From Eubacteriales Family XIII. Incertae Sedis bacterium (GTDB lineage: Bacteria > Bacillota > Clostridia > Peptostreptococcales > Anaerovoracaceae), in the NCBI GenBank assembly GCA_031257175.1, contig JAIRPE010000116.1, positions 1 to 33,542 of the forward strand: 33,542 nucleotides of DNA, read 5' to 3'. The first letter of the stretch is position 1; the number at the start of each line of letters is the position of its first letter. The notes under the pieces are model-generated. The model did not search any database and was not told the origin of the DNA. It was given only the letters and a program-made list of their open reading frames with translations. The position numbers were made by a program, and so were the translations under genes. Below, piece by piece: positions 33,526 to 33,542 of this stretch.

Positions 33526-33542
33526 TGATTTTAAGAAAATTA

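Overview
The window looks like chromosomal DNA of a moderately GC-rich Bacillota, most likely a clostridial polysaccharide degrader. That placement is inferred from a YesM/YesN-type two-component pair, AGGAGG-type ribosome binding sites, consensus sigma-A promoters, a split transketolase, very large modular secreted glycosidases, and frequent ATA (Ile) and AGG (Arg) codons. No rRNA, tRNA, transposase or phage gene was seen.

Layout. 1-3340: housekeeping genes, with the tail of an unknown gene, a YebC-family regulator (minus strand), and a two-subunit transketolase with its own promoter and terminator (plus). 3343-3837: a small unknown membrane protein. 3981-22282: the core of the window, a glycan-utilisation locus. 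It holds a secreted GH2 enzyme (minus) divergent from a secreted GH92 alpha-mannosidase (plus). A ribose/galactose-type sugar ABC transporter follows (ATPase, permease, binding lipoprotein; all minus). The last cluster is D-lyxose/mannose isomerase, YesN-like regulator, YesM-like kinase and a degenerate tandem ABC 'ATPase' (all minus). 22688-33187: a 1734-residue modular GH3 enzyme and two related secreted beta-helix proteins (all minus), each with its own promoter. The right end carries 16 perfect TATGG repeats.

How the genes fit together. GH92 releases mannose, the GH2 enzyme looks like a beta-mannosidase or exo-glucosaminidase relative, and the isomerase family interconverts D-lyxose/D-xylulose and D-mannose/D-fructose. 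A mannoside or N-glycan programme is therefore the simplest reading. Four copies of a direct-repeat motif, AAAGAAT twice about 21 bp apart with ACACCC after the first, lie upstream of the GH2, GH92, ABC-transporter and isomerase-regulator units. In three of them the second half-site sits exactly 5 bp from a -35 hexamer, with 17 bp to a -10. This is the expected arrangement for an AraC-type activator, and YesN is the obvious candidate.

The most unusual component is the gene following the sensor kinase. It keeps the overall outline of a tandem RbsA/MglA-type ATPase but has lost Walker A, signature and Walker B residues in both halves. The kinase beside it has only two membrane helices and almost no external loop. 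I propose that the dead ATPase is a signalling subunit coupling the kinase to a sugar transporter. Several secreted glycosidases also share an unassigned module of about 80 residues ending in a KAFxWNxxFAPL-like motif.
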